From: Diogma glabrata
Lineage: Eukaryota > Arthropoda > Insecta > Diptera > Cylindrotomidae
Direction: 5' to 3'
Length of the DNA: 64,000 nt
Assembly (NCBI GenBank): GCA_963693315.1
Contig: OY856186.1
Coordinates: 302,290,144 to 302,354,143 of the forward strand
The position numbers were made by a program, and so were the translations under genes. Each line of letters starts with the position of its first letter. The stretch's first letter is position 1. The notes under the pieces are model-generated. The model did no database searches and was not told where the DNA came from. It saw nothing but the letters and a program-made list of their open reading frames with translations. Below are positions 9,506 to 19,565 of the stretch, piece by piece.

Positions 9506-12149
9506 TTTGATGGTAAAATTTATAAAATCCGGAATTCACAATAAAAACGTCAACACCAATAATAAAACCAATTCCAACTAGAAAAAAGGTGGAGTTAATT
9601 CGCCCGGAAAAATTCGTCCGATGGAAGTTGTAAAACGCAAAGAAATGAGAGAAAAAAAACAACGAACGCCCCAATTCAACAAAACACAAAAACCTTTTTG
9701 TAAAAACAACCTTGTATAAGAACAAAAAAAAACCGCTGTCGCCGCTAATCTTTACTGAATCTTTTACAAAAGCTCCCAAAATATTGTAATATTGTATATG
9801 TATAAATATAATTTATTTATTTAATTTCAGATATACTGAAATATATATATATACCTAAAATTAGTTATTGACGACACACCCCTATGGAAAAAATATTTAT
9901 TTATTTTAAAATTTGAAAAAAATATTTAAAGATGTTTATTTATTGGGTGGTCCTCTTAACTCAAAATATTTATTTAATTTTTTTAAAAAAAATAATAGAT
10001 ATTTATTTATATCTTGATGTTTTGCTTATTAAAAAAAATTTATTTATTTAGTTACCTAAAATTACTTAAATTTAAAAAAAATTATTTATTTAATAAAAAT
10101 TTTATTTATTTAATTTGTGAAAAATTGTTTGATTTATTTTATTTTTATTTAATAATATAAGAGATTCCCAAAATCAAGATTCGTCTGGAGACAATTTAAA
10201 AGGTAAGTATGGTTACAATATCCATTTCATTTAAATTTGAAATATCGCGTTCGCGAGCCCACTCCAACAATGCATGTGAGAACTGACTAGAAAAGCCCCT
10301 AACGACCAGATTCTACAGAACAGATTCTCCCCAACCTAATAAAACAATCACAACTGTCACGATTAGACACTAGGTCCATTTCTACTGACCCAGTTGTGCT
10401 TGTTTAACCTACAAATAAATTACAACTAAACCTAATGCGAAAGTTGAAGAACGCTCCCGAGCACCAGACTTCAAATCCTAAACTCTATGAAAAATTGTTC
10501 TATTGTAAAAGCTAAGTGGAAAAATGGAAAAGTTTTTTGAATTTGTATGAGGTGAAGCCTCTGATCCTGAAAGCAAAAGTATAATTGGTCCTTCTCTTCA
10601 TTACACCGAAGAAGCCTCTGAGCAAGGAATGGTACTACTGGTTTGCACCTAAGTACAAACACAGCACCACCACTCCTCGTCCCTGAGGACTTCCTCGCCG
10701 AATGAAGAGAAGAAACCAATGTTCTTCGATCGCATAACCCCGATGGTCATAGGCGATCTAAGAACGACATCAATGTTAAGGGGATAAGCCCCATGGATGG
10801 CTTGTTAGGCCTACCGCTGGGAAAATGAGTCAATAAACCTAATAAACATAAATCAATTCAAGAAAAAAAACCATTTACTCAAAATAAAGTACTAGCACAA
10901 ATAGTACTTATTAAAAAAATTATTTGCAGGTAGTGCAAAAATATGTACAATGGCATGGCAAAAGAAAATATTTACAAATTATCTATATACAAAAATTTAT
11001 TTACAAAAAATATACAATATATACATTATGTACAAAAACAAATTGTACTATGTATATATAAAAAATATATGTACAGGATTATGTACAATATGTACGTGGT
11101 AGCATAAAAAAATTTCAAAAAAAACTGCTTCCCCAAAACGGTTTTCTTTTTTCCAAATAAAAAACAATTAGTATTACTAAAAGTAGATGACAGCACAAAA
11201 AACAATCTCCAAAAAAATTGCTGTCCCAAAACGGTTTTTTTCAAAATTAAAAAAAAATTAGTCTTAACTAATTATACAATGAGGAACAGGGGCCTCCTGT
11301 GGACCAGTCCACTCCTCTACCTGTCGCATGGTCGGTGAGATGGGAACCACCTCAACCAGCTCCTCTATTTGAGTACTCTTGGTCGAGGAAGCTCCCAGCT
11401 CCACGACCAAGCGACTCTCCTTCTCCCTTCTTCTCCTCTCCTTCCTCTTCAGGTGAGAGCTCCTATTTCTATTTATCCTCCTTCTCTCACGCCAGCCCAC
11501 ATTCACTTCCTCAGTCACTTCATCCATCTCATCCGCTTCCTCATTCACCCCATTCAACTCCTCATTCACTATCTCACAAATCAATTTGTCCAGAAACTCA
11601 TCATATTTTTCTTCATAAATATCATCCATTAATTCCAAAAATATTTTATGTTTTACTCCATCCAGAATCACATTTATCATTTCATCCACCACATTCCTCG
11701 CCTCAACCATTCTCTCTTTTCTCTCTTCATTCGCTCTCCCATCCACTTCATTCATCCAGGGCTCAAACCCACCTGGCCGACACCTCCTTAATAACCCCTG
11801 ACCCCTCATAATTGTATACATTCTTAACAAAATTCAAAATATATAATACGAAATCCAATAACAAAGGTTATTGCAAATTTTATATAAAATATTCAACTTC
11901 CAAATGTATATAAAATATTTTTACAATATTAAAAAACCAAAACCATAAACTGGTTTGACAAAAGAAGAAAAAAAATATATGTAAAACAACCCAAACTGGT
12001 TATAACCGGAAAGACAATTTATTTTACGCAAAATAACCAGTTGGCAACGCCCTAGTTATTACAAAAAATCATTACGGTTCTTTAAAAAAACCAAATCCAA
12101 GGGTCCAATACACCAGACTCCTACTGGTCTTTGTTTCGAACGCCAATTT
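9506..12149 (-). other. Long leader of element B (non-gag internal region)
   Basis: 2.6 kb between 5' LTR and gag. 9740-9758 carries, on the minus strand, GGCGACAGCGG, which shares 10 of 11 bases with the primer-binding site of element A. 9880-10150 is a very AT-rich array of TTTATTTA-like words. 10240-10850 is unassigned. 11110-11260 holds two related copies of a segment with CCCAAAACGGTTTT about 93 bp apart. The 188-residue ORF is annotated separately. Confidence 0.6.
11264..11830 (-). CDS. Unrecognised extra ORF in the leader of element B
   Basis: The 188-residue frame lies between the 5' LTR and gag. It has an N-terminal MLRMYTIMRGQGLLRR, an acidic helical middle (many E and D, about 40-110), an arginine-rich block around 115-140 (WRERRRINRNRSSHLKRKER) and a more neutral tail ending in PQEAPVPHCIIS. 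Arginine-rich blocks of this kind serve as nuclear signals or RNA-binding motifs in other systems, but no family is recognised here, so a role is inference only. The plus strand over the same bases is also open (11299-11811) and low in complexity, so composition alone could explain part of the openness. It would need splicing or its own initiation, being 1.7 kb upstream of gag. Confidence 0.45.
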   Translation of the reverse strand: MLRMYTIMRGQGLLRRCRPGGFEPWMNEVDGRANEERKERMVEARNVVDEMINVILDGVKHKIFLELMDDIYEEKYDEFLDKLICEIVNEELNGVNEEADEMDEVTEEVNVGWRERRRINRNRSSHLKRKERRRREKESRLVVELGASSTKSTQIEELVEVVPISPTMRQVEEWTGPQEAPVPHCIIS

Positions 12150-13430
12150 ATTATAGGCCCTGATACGGAGCCAATTTATTATATTTGGACCTTTAATATA
12201 ATCACACAAAGAAATTAATAGTAATATTACGGTACTTAAAGGAATTCGGAGTGAACAGACCGTTCCCATTCGAATCCGAGATTTGGGAATCTCTTATTAT
12301 CTTTTTCCTTAGTTTATCTCGACATTACAAAAGCAATGTCTAAATTAAAATTAACATACATATTAATAATAAATACCTTAAGTTGTACAGTTGATTGATG
12401 TCATCAATATTCTGTTGTTTTAATTTATTTGTTTGATTTTCCAATATCCCTTGACTAGCGTTTGACCTTCTAACTTCCCATTTATATATCTGCCTATGAA
12501 TCCATGCGGTTTTAACAACCGGAACAACCATCAAACAAACGATTGTCTCTAACTGTGGTAATAGCTTCGATCACTGTTATCCTTGCTATTCATACTTTCG
12601 ATAACATCAGTGGATACTTTATCTTCATGTACTGCCACAATTTATAAAGCAGATTTAAGAATTAATGACAACAATTATCCTTCTATGAAATAAAATAAAA
12701 AAAATATAATTGAAATTGTCATCCAAATTATCAGCTTTTTGATGAACAAACAAAAACACAAATCACTGTAAACTACTTAGCGGGGTGTAATCTTCCATTG
12801 TAATTACAGCCAATAAATAATGCTTTCACAAAAAAGTTATTAAAATTAGAAGTCAATTTTAACAATTAAACAAAACGACCTTGGAATTTTTCTTTGTTTA
12901 CACTTCTTTTTTATTTGCTTGATTGCAATTAAATACATCACTTTTGAATTACAAATTTATTGATTTATCACATCAAGGTTAAATAATACTATCAAATGAC
13001 ATTGATAAACTTATATTAAATTAAATCCACGTTTAAATATAATATAAAAAATAGGAATAATCTTCCTAACAAACAATTGACCAATTCTTTTGAATCACAA
13101 AAATGGAATGAATAATTTTTAATTTATGAAATTGCAAAATGTGATTTTGATTTTGCCATCTTATGATGTCAAAACAAAATCGGGCAATCTCCGAAAATTC
13201 AGTAATGATTAACAACGACGTCTGTTCATTAGCATTGGAAATAAAAATTTAGTACGTTCGTTTGCTTTTTATAGTATGTTCAAAATCCAACTAGCAGTTA
13301 AGTTTTAGAAAATTTTAAAATTATTATTAATGTAAGAATGAACGGAAACTAATGAAATGCATTTTTATTGAATTGAAAACGAAGATGAATTTGGTTTTAT
13401 TATTGTTTCGCGATTATTGCGATCGTTACA
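12150..13430 (-). repeat. 5' LTR of element B
   Basis: 1281 bp. Immediately inside it the minus strand reads AAATTGGCGTTCG, whose TGG could begin a primer-binding site, although the following bases do not resemble a standard tRNA 3' end. Confidence 0.9.
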
Positions 13431-15147
13431 AACTTTTACCTTCAAGTTGTCCATTGATACCCAAGCTTTCACCATTTACCGCAATTCTTGAAATTGGAAT
13501 GTAGGCTGCATTCTCCTCACTTTTTGGCTTTATAGTTGCACCTCCAACAGGCTTCCGTTGAATAGGAGACGAAGATCTATCACGCTTCCTGTTCCAGCAG
13601 TCCTGTGAGATATGGCCCGATTTCCTACATATCCAGCACAGGAGTTTTCTACTGCTGTTCCTGAACCCTACGTGCTCTATTTCTTCGGCTCCTCTGTTTT
13701 TCACAGAAGACGACAATCTGTCTGCTTCTCCGTTTTTCTTGCACTCCCGTGCCATGTGACCCTCTTCATCACATACCCAGCATCTGATGTCGCTTCTATC
13801 TCTGTGTGCCAAAACTTCCCCTTTGATGTTCCCCTCTACATTCCTTTTTCTGCATCCACCAGATGGCATACACATCCTCTGTACCATCTCATATTGCATT
13901 GCGTATGCGACTGTTTCATAGAAAGTCGCCTTAGGTGTAGTTATTACTTTGATCCTGGTTTCTGGATCTCGGATACCATCAGTAAAAGCCTCGATCTTCA
14001 TTTTCTCCATAAAATACGGTGGAGTATTTGAGTGTGCCAAATGTACAAGGCGTTCTACTGCCGAAGAATAGTCCTGAATGCTTTCTCCATTCCGTTGCAA
14101 GCGACCCTTTAACTCGATCCGGTATAGCTCCTTTTTGTGGTCGCTGCCATATTTTCGTTCCAACGCATTCATCACTTCAGCATAACTTTTGCGATCGTTT
14201 TCTGGTACTGCCTGTAATGCTTCAGCTGCTTCCCCTTTAAGTGCAACTATCAATGCAGCAAGACGATTTTCGGCGTTCCAAACATTTTGATCTGCTGCGG
14301 TCTCGAACTGGAACTTGAAGATGCCGAAAGATGTGGTACCGTCATACGATGGTGGTTTCAATTTAATATTTGCTATCTGTTGTACCACCTGTGAAGTAAC
14401 TTTAGCTGTTTCAACATCCTGTAACCTTTTCTCAAAATCGTCAACTTTAGTTACGACCTTATTTAAATCACGCTCAAATTCCAGCATTTCTGTTTGAATT
14501 TTCTCGACTTTAACATCGAATGCCGTTGACATTTGTAGAAGTTTCTCGTCCAAGTGTTGATTTATGCTAATATTCAACTCATTTATTTGCTGGTTCATCT
14601 CATCTTTATTTGCAGCAAGAGTTGCAGTAATCTCTTCTTTATTAACAGCAATGTTATTGTTGACTGTTTCCAGCTGTTGATTGATGTTGCTACTGATTTC
14701 TTCCTTAGTAGCAGCCATTTGTTGGTTGATGTTGCAACTAATTTCTTCCTTAGTAGCAGCCATTTGTTGATTGATGTTGCTGCTTTGTTGATCAAATTTT
14801 TGATTGAGTTCGTCTTTATTGGCAACCATATTAGCGTTTACAACATCCAGTTTTTGATTCAAATTCAAATTTATTTGTTGCATCATAGCCATTAACTGCG
14901 TAAAATCGCAGTTTCCAGATGGTAATGTTGTTGTTTCTGCAGCAAAAATTTTCTCCTCATCAGCTGCCACTAGATCATTATTTGTACTAATCACTCCAAA
15001 CTGGTAACTTTCCACGTCCATTCCATTGGCTTCCATACCTTGTCGAAGCCGTAGCATTAATTCAGTTTTGTTTCCACTTGTTGACAATCCACGTTGTTCT
15101 AGTTCTTTCTTTAACTCAAGAACTTTCAAATCACTTAATAAAACCAT
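13426..15147 (-). CDS. Gag polyprotein of element A (SAP domain, coiled coil, two zinc knuckles)
   Basis: The 573-residue frame starts 36 bases inside the 5' LTR. Residues 1-38 form a SAP-like DNA-binding helix pair (LKVLELKKELEQRG...TELMLRL). About 70-260 is a repetitive coiled-coil segment rich in N, Q, K and E, with near-duplicated blocks (NQQMAATKEEIS). From about 263 comes the capsid-like retrotransposon Gag domain (PPSYDGTTSF, ERKYGSDHKKELYRIELKGR). Two CCHC zinc knuckles follow, CWVCDEEGHMAREC at about 456 and CWICRKSGHISQDC at about 504. Gag packages element RNA into cytoplasmic particles. The last codons and the stop come from the LTR of element B. The true frame is cut at 13436, at the AACTT duplication, and would run on into protease at 2964. 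Confidence 0.92.
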   Translation of the reverse strand: MVLLSDLKVLELKKELEQRGLSTSGNKTELMLRLRQGMEANGMDVESYQFGVISTNNDLVAADEEKIFAAETTTLPSGNCDFTQLMAMMQQINLNLNQKLDVVNANMVANKDELNQKFDQQSSNINQQMAATKEEISCNINQQMAATKEEISSNINQQLETVNNNIAVNKEEITATLAANKDEMNQQINELNISINQHLDEKLLQMSTAFDVKVEKIQTEMLEFERDLNKVVTKVDDFEKRLQDVETAKVTSQVVQQIANIKLKPPSYDGTTSFGIFKFQFETAADQNVWNAENRLAALIVALKGEAAEALQAVPENDRKSYAEVMNALERKYGSDHKKELYRIELKGRLQRNGESIQDYSSAVERLVHLAHSNTPPYFMEKMKIEAFTDGIRDPETRIKVITTPKATFYETVAYAMQYEMVQRMCMPSGGCRKRNVEGNIKGEVLAHRDRSDIRCWVCDEEGHMARECKKNGEADRLSSSVKNRGAEEIEHVGFRNSSRKLLCWICRKSGHISQDCWNRKRDRSSSPIQRKPVGGATIKPKSEENAAYIPISRIAVNGESLGINGQLEGKSL

Positions 15148-15163
15148 TATTAACAGCTAACTA

Positions 15164-15181
15164 ATCCCGCCGCTGTCACCA
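15164..15181 (-). promoter_or_regulatory. Primer-binding site of element A
   Basis: One base inside the 5' LTR, the minus strand begins TGGTGACAGCGGCGGGAT. The complement therefore ends in CCA preceded by a plausible acceptor and T-stem sequence, as expected for an 18-nt tRNA primer-binding site. Which tRNA is used was not determined. Confidence 0.65.
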
Positions 15182-15182
15182 A

Positions 15183-15864
15183 TGTTACGTTTTTCCAACC
15201 TTACTTCGAATTGGCCTTACTCTCAATTCGATAAACGCAATCCCCAATCTCTTCCTGAGTTCGATCACTGATTAGTAAGCCCAAACACCAGGTTTTAATA
15301 AGTATTCAACAACTTGATTGTTCCACAACAATAGGAAAACAATATAGCAAACAAGATTCCTAACTAGAATATTCTTTCAACAGCTTCAGAAACTCCAACG
15401 GTTTATTGTAGAAATTTCCAGTAACACAACGTTTAAAATAATACACAAAATATTTCTTCTCAATAAAACTTAAAACTTTATTCACAAAAACTTTTACAAT
15501 TTTCACTTCACTATCGCAGGTTTAAAATAAAACTAATTTTACATTTAATTTCACTTTACTGTCGCAGGTCTAAAATAAAACTGATTAAAAACTACAAAAG
15601 GTATTTTTCTTATATACCTTCTGCAATACTTCTAGATAATTCGACATCACTTTCCAGAAACCTTGAGAAAACATTAGAATACTCGATTATTTTACGTTAT
15701 GTTGATTTGATTCATAAAATCGTTTATGTTGACCCTATTTCTAAGAAGAGACAACAACAACAATATTCATTTTATTAACTTGTTTGTTGATTTTATTTTC
15801 CTGGAAGTGACCGTAATCGTTTAGATCTTTCTGTAATCGTCTAGATTTTTCTGCACTCGTAACA
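15183..15864 (-). repeat. 5' LTR of element A
   Basis: 682 bp, the same length as the other LTR and differing at two noticed sites (G/A near 1899, C/T in a TTCATTT(C/T)ATT context). It should carry the element's promoter on the minus strand. No core promoter was assigned with confidence. Confidence 0.9.
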
Positions 15865-16615
15865 ATATATATGTAGATCTAAAAAATTTAAATTACTATT
15901 ATACTCAAGTAATTACCAATTGTTTATGTTTTAACCCATAAAAAAAGCTGTTAGTCGCGAGTCTCAATGAAATAAATAATAAATATTACAAAAGTCTTTT
16001 CTTTATGGATTTAAATGCCATTAAATATATTATAAACAAATAACAGCTATATTATAAATAATATAAATAGGTCAGATAAAAATTAATAAACAATAGTTAC
16101 TACAATGTAGCAATGTATCAAAATTGTTAAACATTTAATTGAACTATAATTTTGATAATGTAATTATTCCCTTCATGTTTTCGTAAATGCTTGGCAGGTT
16201 GTAGTGTGCCTCCGGTGTACATGTAGTTTTGCTTTCGAGAATATTATTTTTTTCTAAACTTGCACTTAGTCCAGGTTCGGTCTAAATTCAATATTATAGT
16301 CGATGTCGTTTCCCCTCTTTCAATAACGAATTCATTTTTTCTATATATGTACTTACTTCAATTTTTGAACATCTACATGCTCATATAGTGTCATTTCCAA
16401 TAGCCACTGATCTTAAATTTACATTAATTTGAGGGTTAATTTTCGATTCGCATGGAAAACGAATCAGTTTTCGTTGATTTTTGTTTGTTGGTAGAATAGT
16501 TACGAAAATATTTCTTGATGATGAGACGCTATTGCCATTGGTTGCTCGAAGAAATGACTCTTCATATGGCTGTATATCTGGCCTTTAATCATTAAGGAGG
16601 AAGGTGCGTCACATG
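15865..16615. other. Non-coding flank between element A and the LINE
   Basis: AT-rich, no recognisable gene. The leftmost four bases repeat the ATAT flank of element A. Confidence 0.5.
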
Positions 16616-18206
16616 ATGAAGGAATATCTATCCTCTCATCGGTTGCAAAATTGATAGAAGCACTACTACTACCTCGGTTAACAGAATCTTGCAAATTCGC
16701 GTCACATCAGTATGGCTTTAGGAAAGCACACAGTACAACCACCGCGCTTCATAGAATCCAAAACCAAATCAGCGAAGGTCTAAACCAAAAACAACCCTGT
16801 GCTAGAACAATTTTAGTTGCACTTGACCTGTCAAAAGCTTTCGACACAGTGTCACATGCTGCACTACTGAACGACATATTCAACACCAATCTGCCAGGTC
16901 TAATTAAACGCTGGTTGTGCAACTATCTATTCAGCCGCCAAACATACGTTGAGTTCCGTAACTCTAGATCTAAGATGAGAGTGCTCAGACAAGGAGTTCC
17001 ACAAGGTGGAGTTCTCTCGCCTTCATTATTCAACCTCTACTTAAGTAGTTTACGTGCACCACCGGAAGGAATAACTATCACGTCATATGCAGACGACTGC
17101 ACGGTGCTTGCAACAGGAAACAACCTGGAACAACTCACCAATGTCCTAAACACCTACCTCAACACCTTGAGTGAATGGTTTCAAACCAAAAAATCGAAAT
17201 TGTCCATTGAAAAGTCCACTTCTACACTTTTCACCACATGGACGAAGGAGGTAAATACAACACTCAATATCTGCATTGACAACATACTAATTCCTACTGT
17301 GAAAAATCCAAAACTGCTGGGGGTAACATTCGATCCACTACTTAAATTCAACGCTCATGCTCAGCAAGTATATACAAAACTTAAAAACAGGAATAACGCA
17401 CTGAAAGCTCTAGCGGGCAGTCCGTGGGGTAAGGATAAAAACACAATAATAACGGCATATAAAGCAATAGGAAGGCCTTTCATAAATTACGCTGCTCCCA
17501 TATGGACTCCCCAAGTCGCTGACACCCACTGGAATAAGTTACAGATAACACAGAACGCAGCCTTGCGTAGAGCAACCGGATGTCACTTGATGACCCACCG
17601 AGATCACCTGCACGAGGAATGTAACATATTGCCGGTCCGTGAACACAACGAAATGCTTACCAAACAATATCTTTGGTCATGTCATAGAGAGCAGCATCCC
17701 TGCAATGACACCTTATCCATGACAACACCACCTAGAGACATAAGAAGAACTGCGAAATGCTACCTACAAGATGTTAGAAGCAATGAAGACATAAATAACA
17801 TCGACGAGCCTACGTATAAGAGGGGGTTGAAAAATATACATACCAAAACCGTTGAAGACACAATAAAGAACTACGCCCCGAATCGAGTTCTTAATAGCAA
17901 ACCACCACAAGTCGCTGCTGAAGAGGTAAAACTGCCACGCAGCACCAGAACCATCCTAGCGAAGTTAAGATCCGGTTGGTCACGCATCTTAAATAACTAC
18001 ATGAGTAGAATTGACCATGAAATTGTTGACAAGTGTCCCACATGATGCTAACCACCTTTTCAATTGTCCAGAGAAACCAACCGACCTGACGAAGGAAGAT
18101 CTGTGGTACCGCCCAAGGGCAGTAGCAGAGTTCCTGAATCTGGACTTGGAGCCGGAAGAATAGCACCACAACTCGTCGCTACAACAACAACAACATGAAG
18201 GAATAT
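16616..18206 (+). mobile_element. 5'-truncated LINE with 12-bp target-site duplication
   Basis: ATGAAGGAATAT occurs at 16616-16627 and again at 18195-18206, directly flanking the RT-bearing segment. The element body is 16628-18194, starting inside the reverse-transcriptase domain and ending in an ACAACAACAACA tail. Truncation at the 5' end, a simple-repeat tail and a 12-bp duplication are hallmarks of target-primed reverse transcription. The insertion landed in the left end of an interspersed repeat (family R, see 18207-18490). Confidence 0.88.
16628..18045 (+). pseudogene. LINE reverse transcriptase, C-terminal part of ORF2 (truncated)
   Basis: Homology starts at ILSSVAKLIEALLLPRL, the first RT motif present; endonuclease and the RT N-terminus are missing because of 5' truncation. 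Motifs seen: HQYGFRKAHSTTTAL, LDLSKAFDTV, the catalytic block RQGVPQGGVLSPSLFNLYLS, SYADDCTVL (active-site YADD), a LLGVTFDPLL thumb motif and NYAAPIWTP. The YADD, GSPWGKDK and NYAAPIW words resemble LOA/Jockey-type LINEs of insects. The frame stops at 18043-18045, but a +1 frame immediately continues with HDANHLFNCPEKP up to a TAG near 18163, so the C-terminal zinc-like segment is separated by a frameshift. The TTG at 16651 is not a real start. Confidence 0.88.
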
Positions 18207-18490
18207 GCCACTAACTGTATTATGATTATTAATAACCCAATTTTTGTTTTGTTCTTGCAAATTTTTATCCTTTATTTAATTTTTATTTCCTTTATCCTAT
18301 CATGACGTATGGTGTCATACTTTATTATCTGATATAGGTTTATTTACTCATTCTTTAAAAAAATTATAAAAAAACAAAAAAAGAAATTACGTCCATCAAC
18401 ATCGTAGAACACCTATTGTTGTGGGACCTTGCTCTTAAAAGGTTTTTATGTATTGTTGTGAAATAGTTTCTGAGCTGCGTGTGAGACAGC
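18207..18490 (+). repeat. Interspersed repeat family R, copy 1
   Basis: It shares ordered blocks with 22969-23215, 41885-42010 and (inverted) 48395-48640: a GCAAATTTTT block, a TATCCTATCAT block, TTGTTGTGGGACCTTG, CTTAAAAGGTTTTTATGT and TTGTTGTGA. The left end was split off by the LINE insertion. No coding capacity and no clear tRNA-like promoter were seen, so the class is unknown. Confidence 0.65.
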
Positions 18491-19265
18491 ATAGTGTCAT
18501 TTTTGTATTGATTTTGAAACTACTACCACTTCAATGGTCTGGTACAAATTATCAGTTCGTCCTAGACCTTGTTTTTTGTAGCTCGGAAATAACACAATTA
18601 CATTTATAAATCTTTTGCTCTTCCGCATATTGTATGTATGGTAATGGTTGTCATATAAAACACAAGATAACGTTGGTATTTTGTTATTGTTCTTGTTGTA
18701 TCGCTAATCGCTCATCAGACAACGACTTTAAACTAAGAAATGGCGGCTTCCCTTTAGGGGTTCATCATATTGATCTTATATCTACATTTGAAAAATTCTT
18801 TAGGCATTTAAATAAATGCCTCACAATTTGTCAGTCCTACAAATTTCCAGACATTTATTTAAATCCCCAAAGTATTTTGGGTTGATCAGTCACTTGTCCT
18901 AGTTTTAGCTCCATAGGTTAAACAGACATGTGATACATGATATAGTGATAGAGTCTACGTTCTTTAGTATGATTAGCTCAACAATTGCAGCGTGCTTAGC
19001 AGAAATATTAATAATTGGTCGTTGTATAAAACCTAGGGAACTAGGTTTTTTAAGTGTTTACTAGTTTTCGTATGCATAAAAAAGTATTCGAAACTTTACT
19101 TTACGCTAAAAAAAAACATCGAATTGTTTTATTTTTAAGTGTTTGCTATGTTTGGTATGCATAAAAACCAAAGTTTGCTGGATTTATGCTAGTATATACT
19201 ATAATCAAACCTAGTGTCCTATTTACCATACTAGGTTGTTTATTTATAGTTTTTTCTTTTTAAGA
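18491..19265. other. Non-coding stretch with a possible CTAG-type repeat
   Basis: No gene seen. 19025-19240 contains AAACCTAG near both ends in inverted orientation and shares GTGTTTACTAGTTTT-like words with the small element at 25762-25886, suggesting a decayed related copy. Confidence 0.4.
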
Positions 19266-19383
19266 TGTGATATGGCTGGATTATTGGCAACTACCGGCTG
19301 GATTATTGGCAACTACATTTTTGTTTTGTTTCAGCAAATTTTTGTAAAAATTTGCTATTTACTTTTTAATTTACTTTTAGTTT
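19266..19383 (+). repeat. Interspersed repeat family R, left half of a copy split by the Penelope insertion
   Basis: GGATTATTGGCAAC is tandemly doubled at about 19274-19315, followed by the R block with TTTTGTTT and GCAAATTTTT. It ends in ACTTTTAGTTT (19373-19383), which recurs at 22969-22979 where the right half of R resumes. Confidence 0.6.
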
Positions 19384-19488
19384 TTTTTTTTTTATAAAAT
19401 ACAAATATTAAATTTTTCGTCAAGTGACGTATTTATTTATAACTTTTATTATTATTGTATAAAATAGAATAAAATAAAAATATAATTT

Positions 19489-19531
19489 TCCTAAACGCGT
19501 TTCGACAAATTTACTGTCATTATCAATAGGA
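19489..19531 (-). ncRNA. Hammerhead-ribozyme-like fold in Penelope copy 1 3' region
   Basis: Identical arrangement to 22622-22664 in opposite orientation: TCCTA/TAGGA stem I, GACA/TGTC stem II, GAAA and ACGCGT. Confidence 0.5.
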
Positions 19532-19565
19532 GAGTTAAAACTAAACTTAATATTACGAAAATTAT

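Larger units (their letters stand above)
2970..13430 (-). mobile_element. Inner full-length gypsy-type LTR retrotransposon B, nested in element A
   Basis: Direct repeats of 1281 bp (2970-4250 and 12150-13430) look identical line by line. They flank intact gag and pol on the minus strand. The pentamer AACTT on both sides (2965-2969 and 13431-13435) is the target-site duplication. The exact LTR edge may shift by one or two bases because TT is shared. Total length is about 10.5 kb. There is no envelope-like frame after pol. An unusually long 2.6-kb leader separates the 5' LTR from gag and holds an extra ORF. Identical LTRs and open frames make this a very recent, possibly still mobile copy. RT and integrase features fit the Ty3/gypsy group, with an Osvaldo/Ulysses flavour as a tentative guess. 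Confidence 0.92.
1498..15864 (-). mobile_element. Outer gypsy-type LTR element A (gag-protease only), interrupted by element B
   Basis: Two 682-bp direct repeats at 1498-2179 and 15183-15864 begin TGTTACG and end CGTAACA. They flank gag and protease reading frames on the minus strand, and ATAT occurs on both outer sides (1494-1497 and 15865-15868). I noticed only two substitutions between the LTRs, so the insertion is young. Without the nested element the internal region is only about 2.5 kb. It encodes Gag and an aspartic protease, with no room for reverse transcriptase, RNase H or integrase. The element therefore looks non-autonomous, relying on polymerase and integrase from elsewhere. Confidence 0.88.

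Noticed and set aside
9453..9779. Frame overlapping the start of gag B
   Set aside because: Phe-rich, low complexity, out of frame with gag and without any motif.
11299..11811. Plus-strand frame opposite the leader ORF of element B
   Set aside because: Composition is S/P/H-rich and mirrors the antisense codons; it opposes the sense of all element B genes, so it is probably a shadow.
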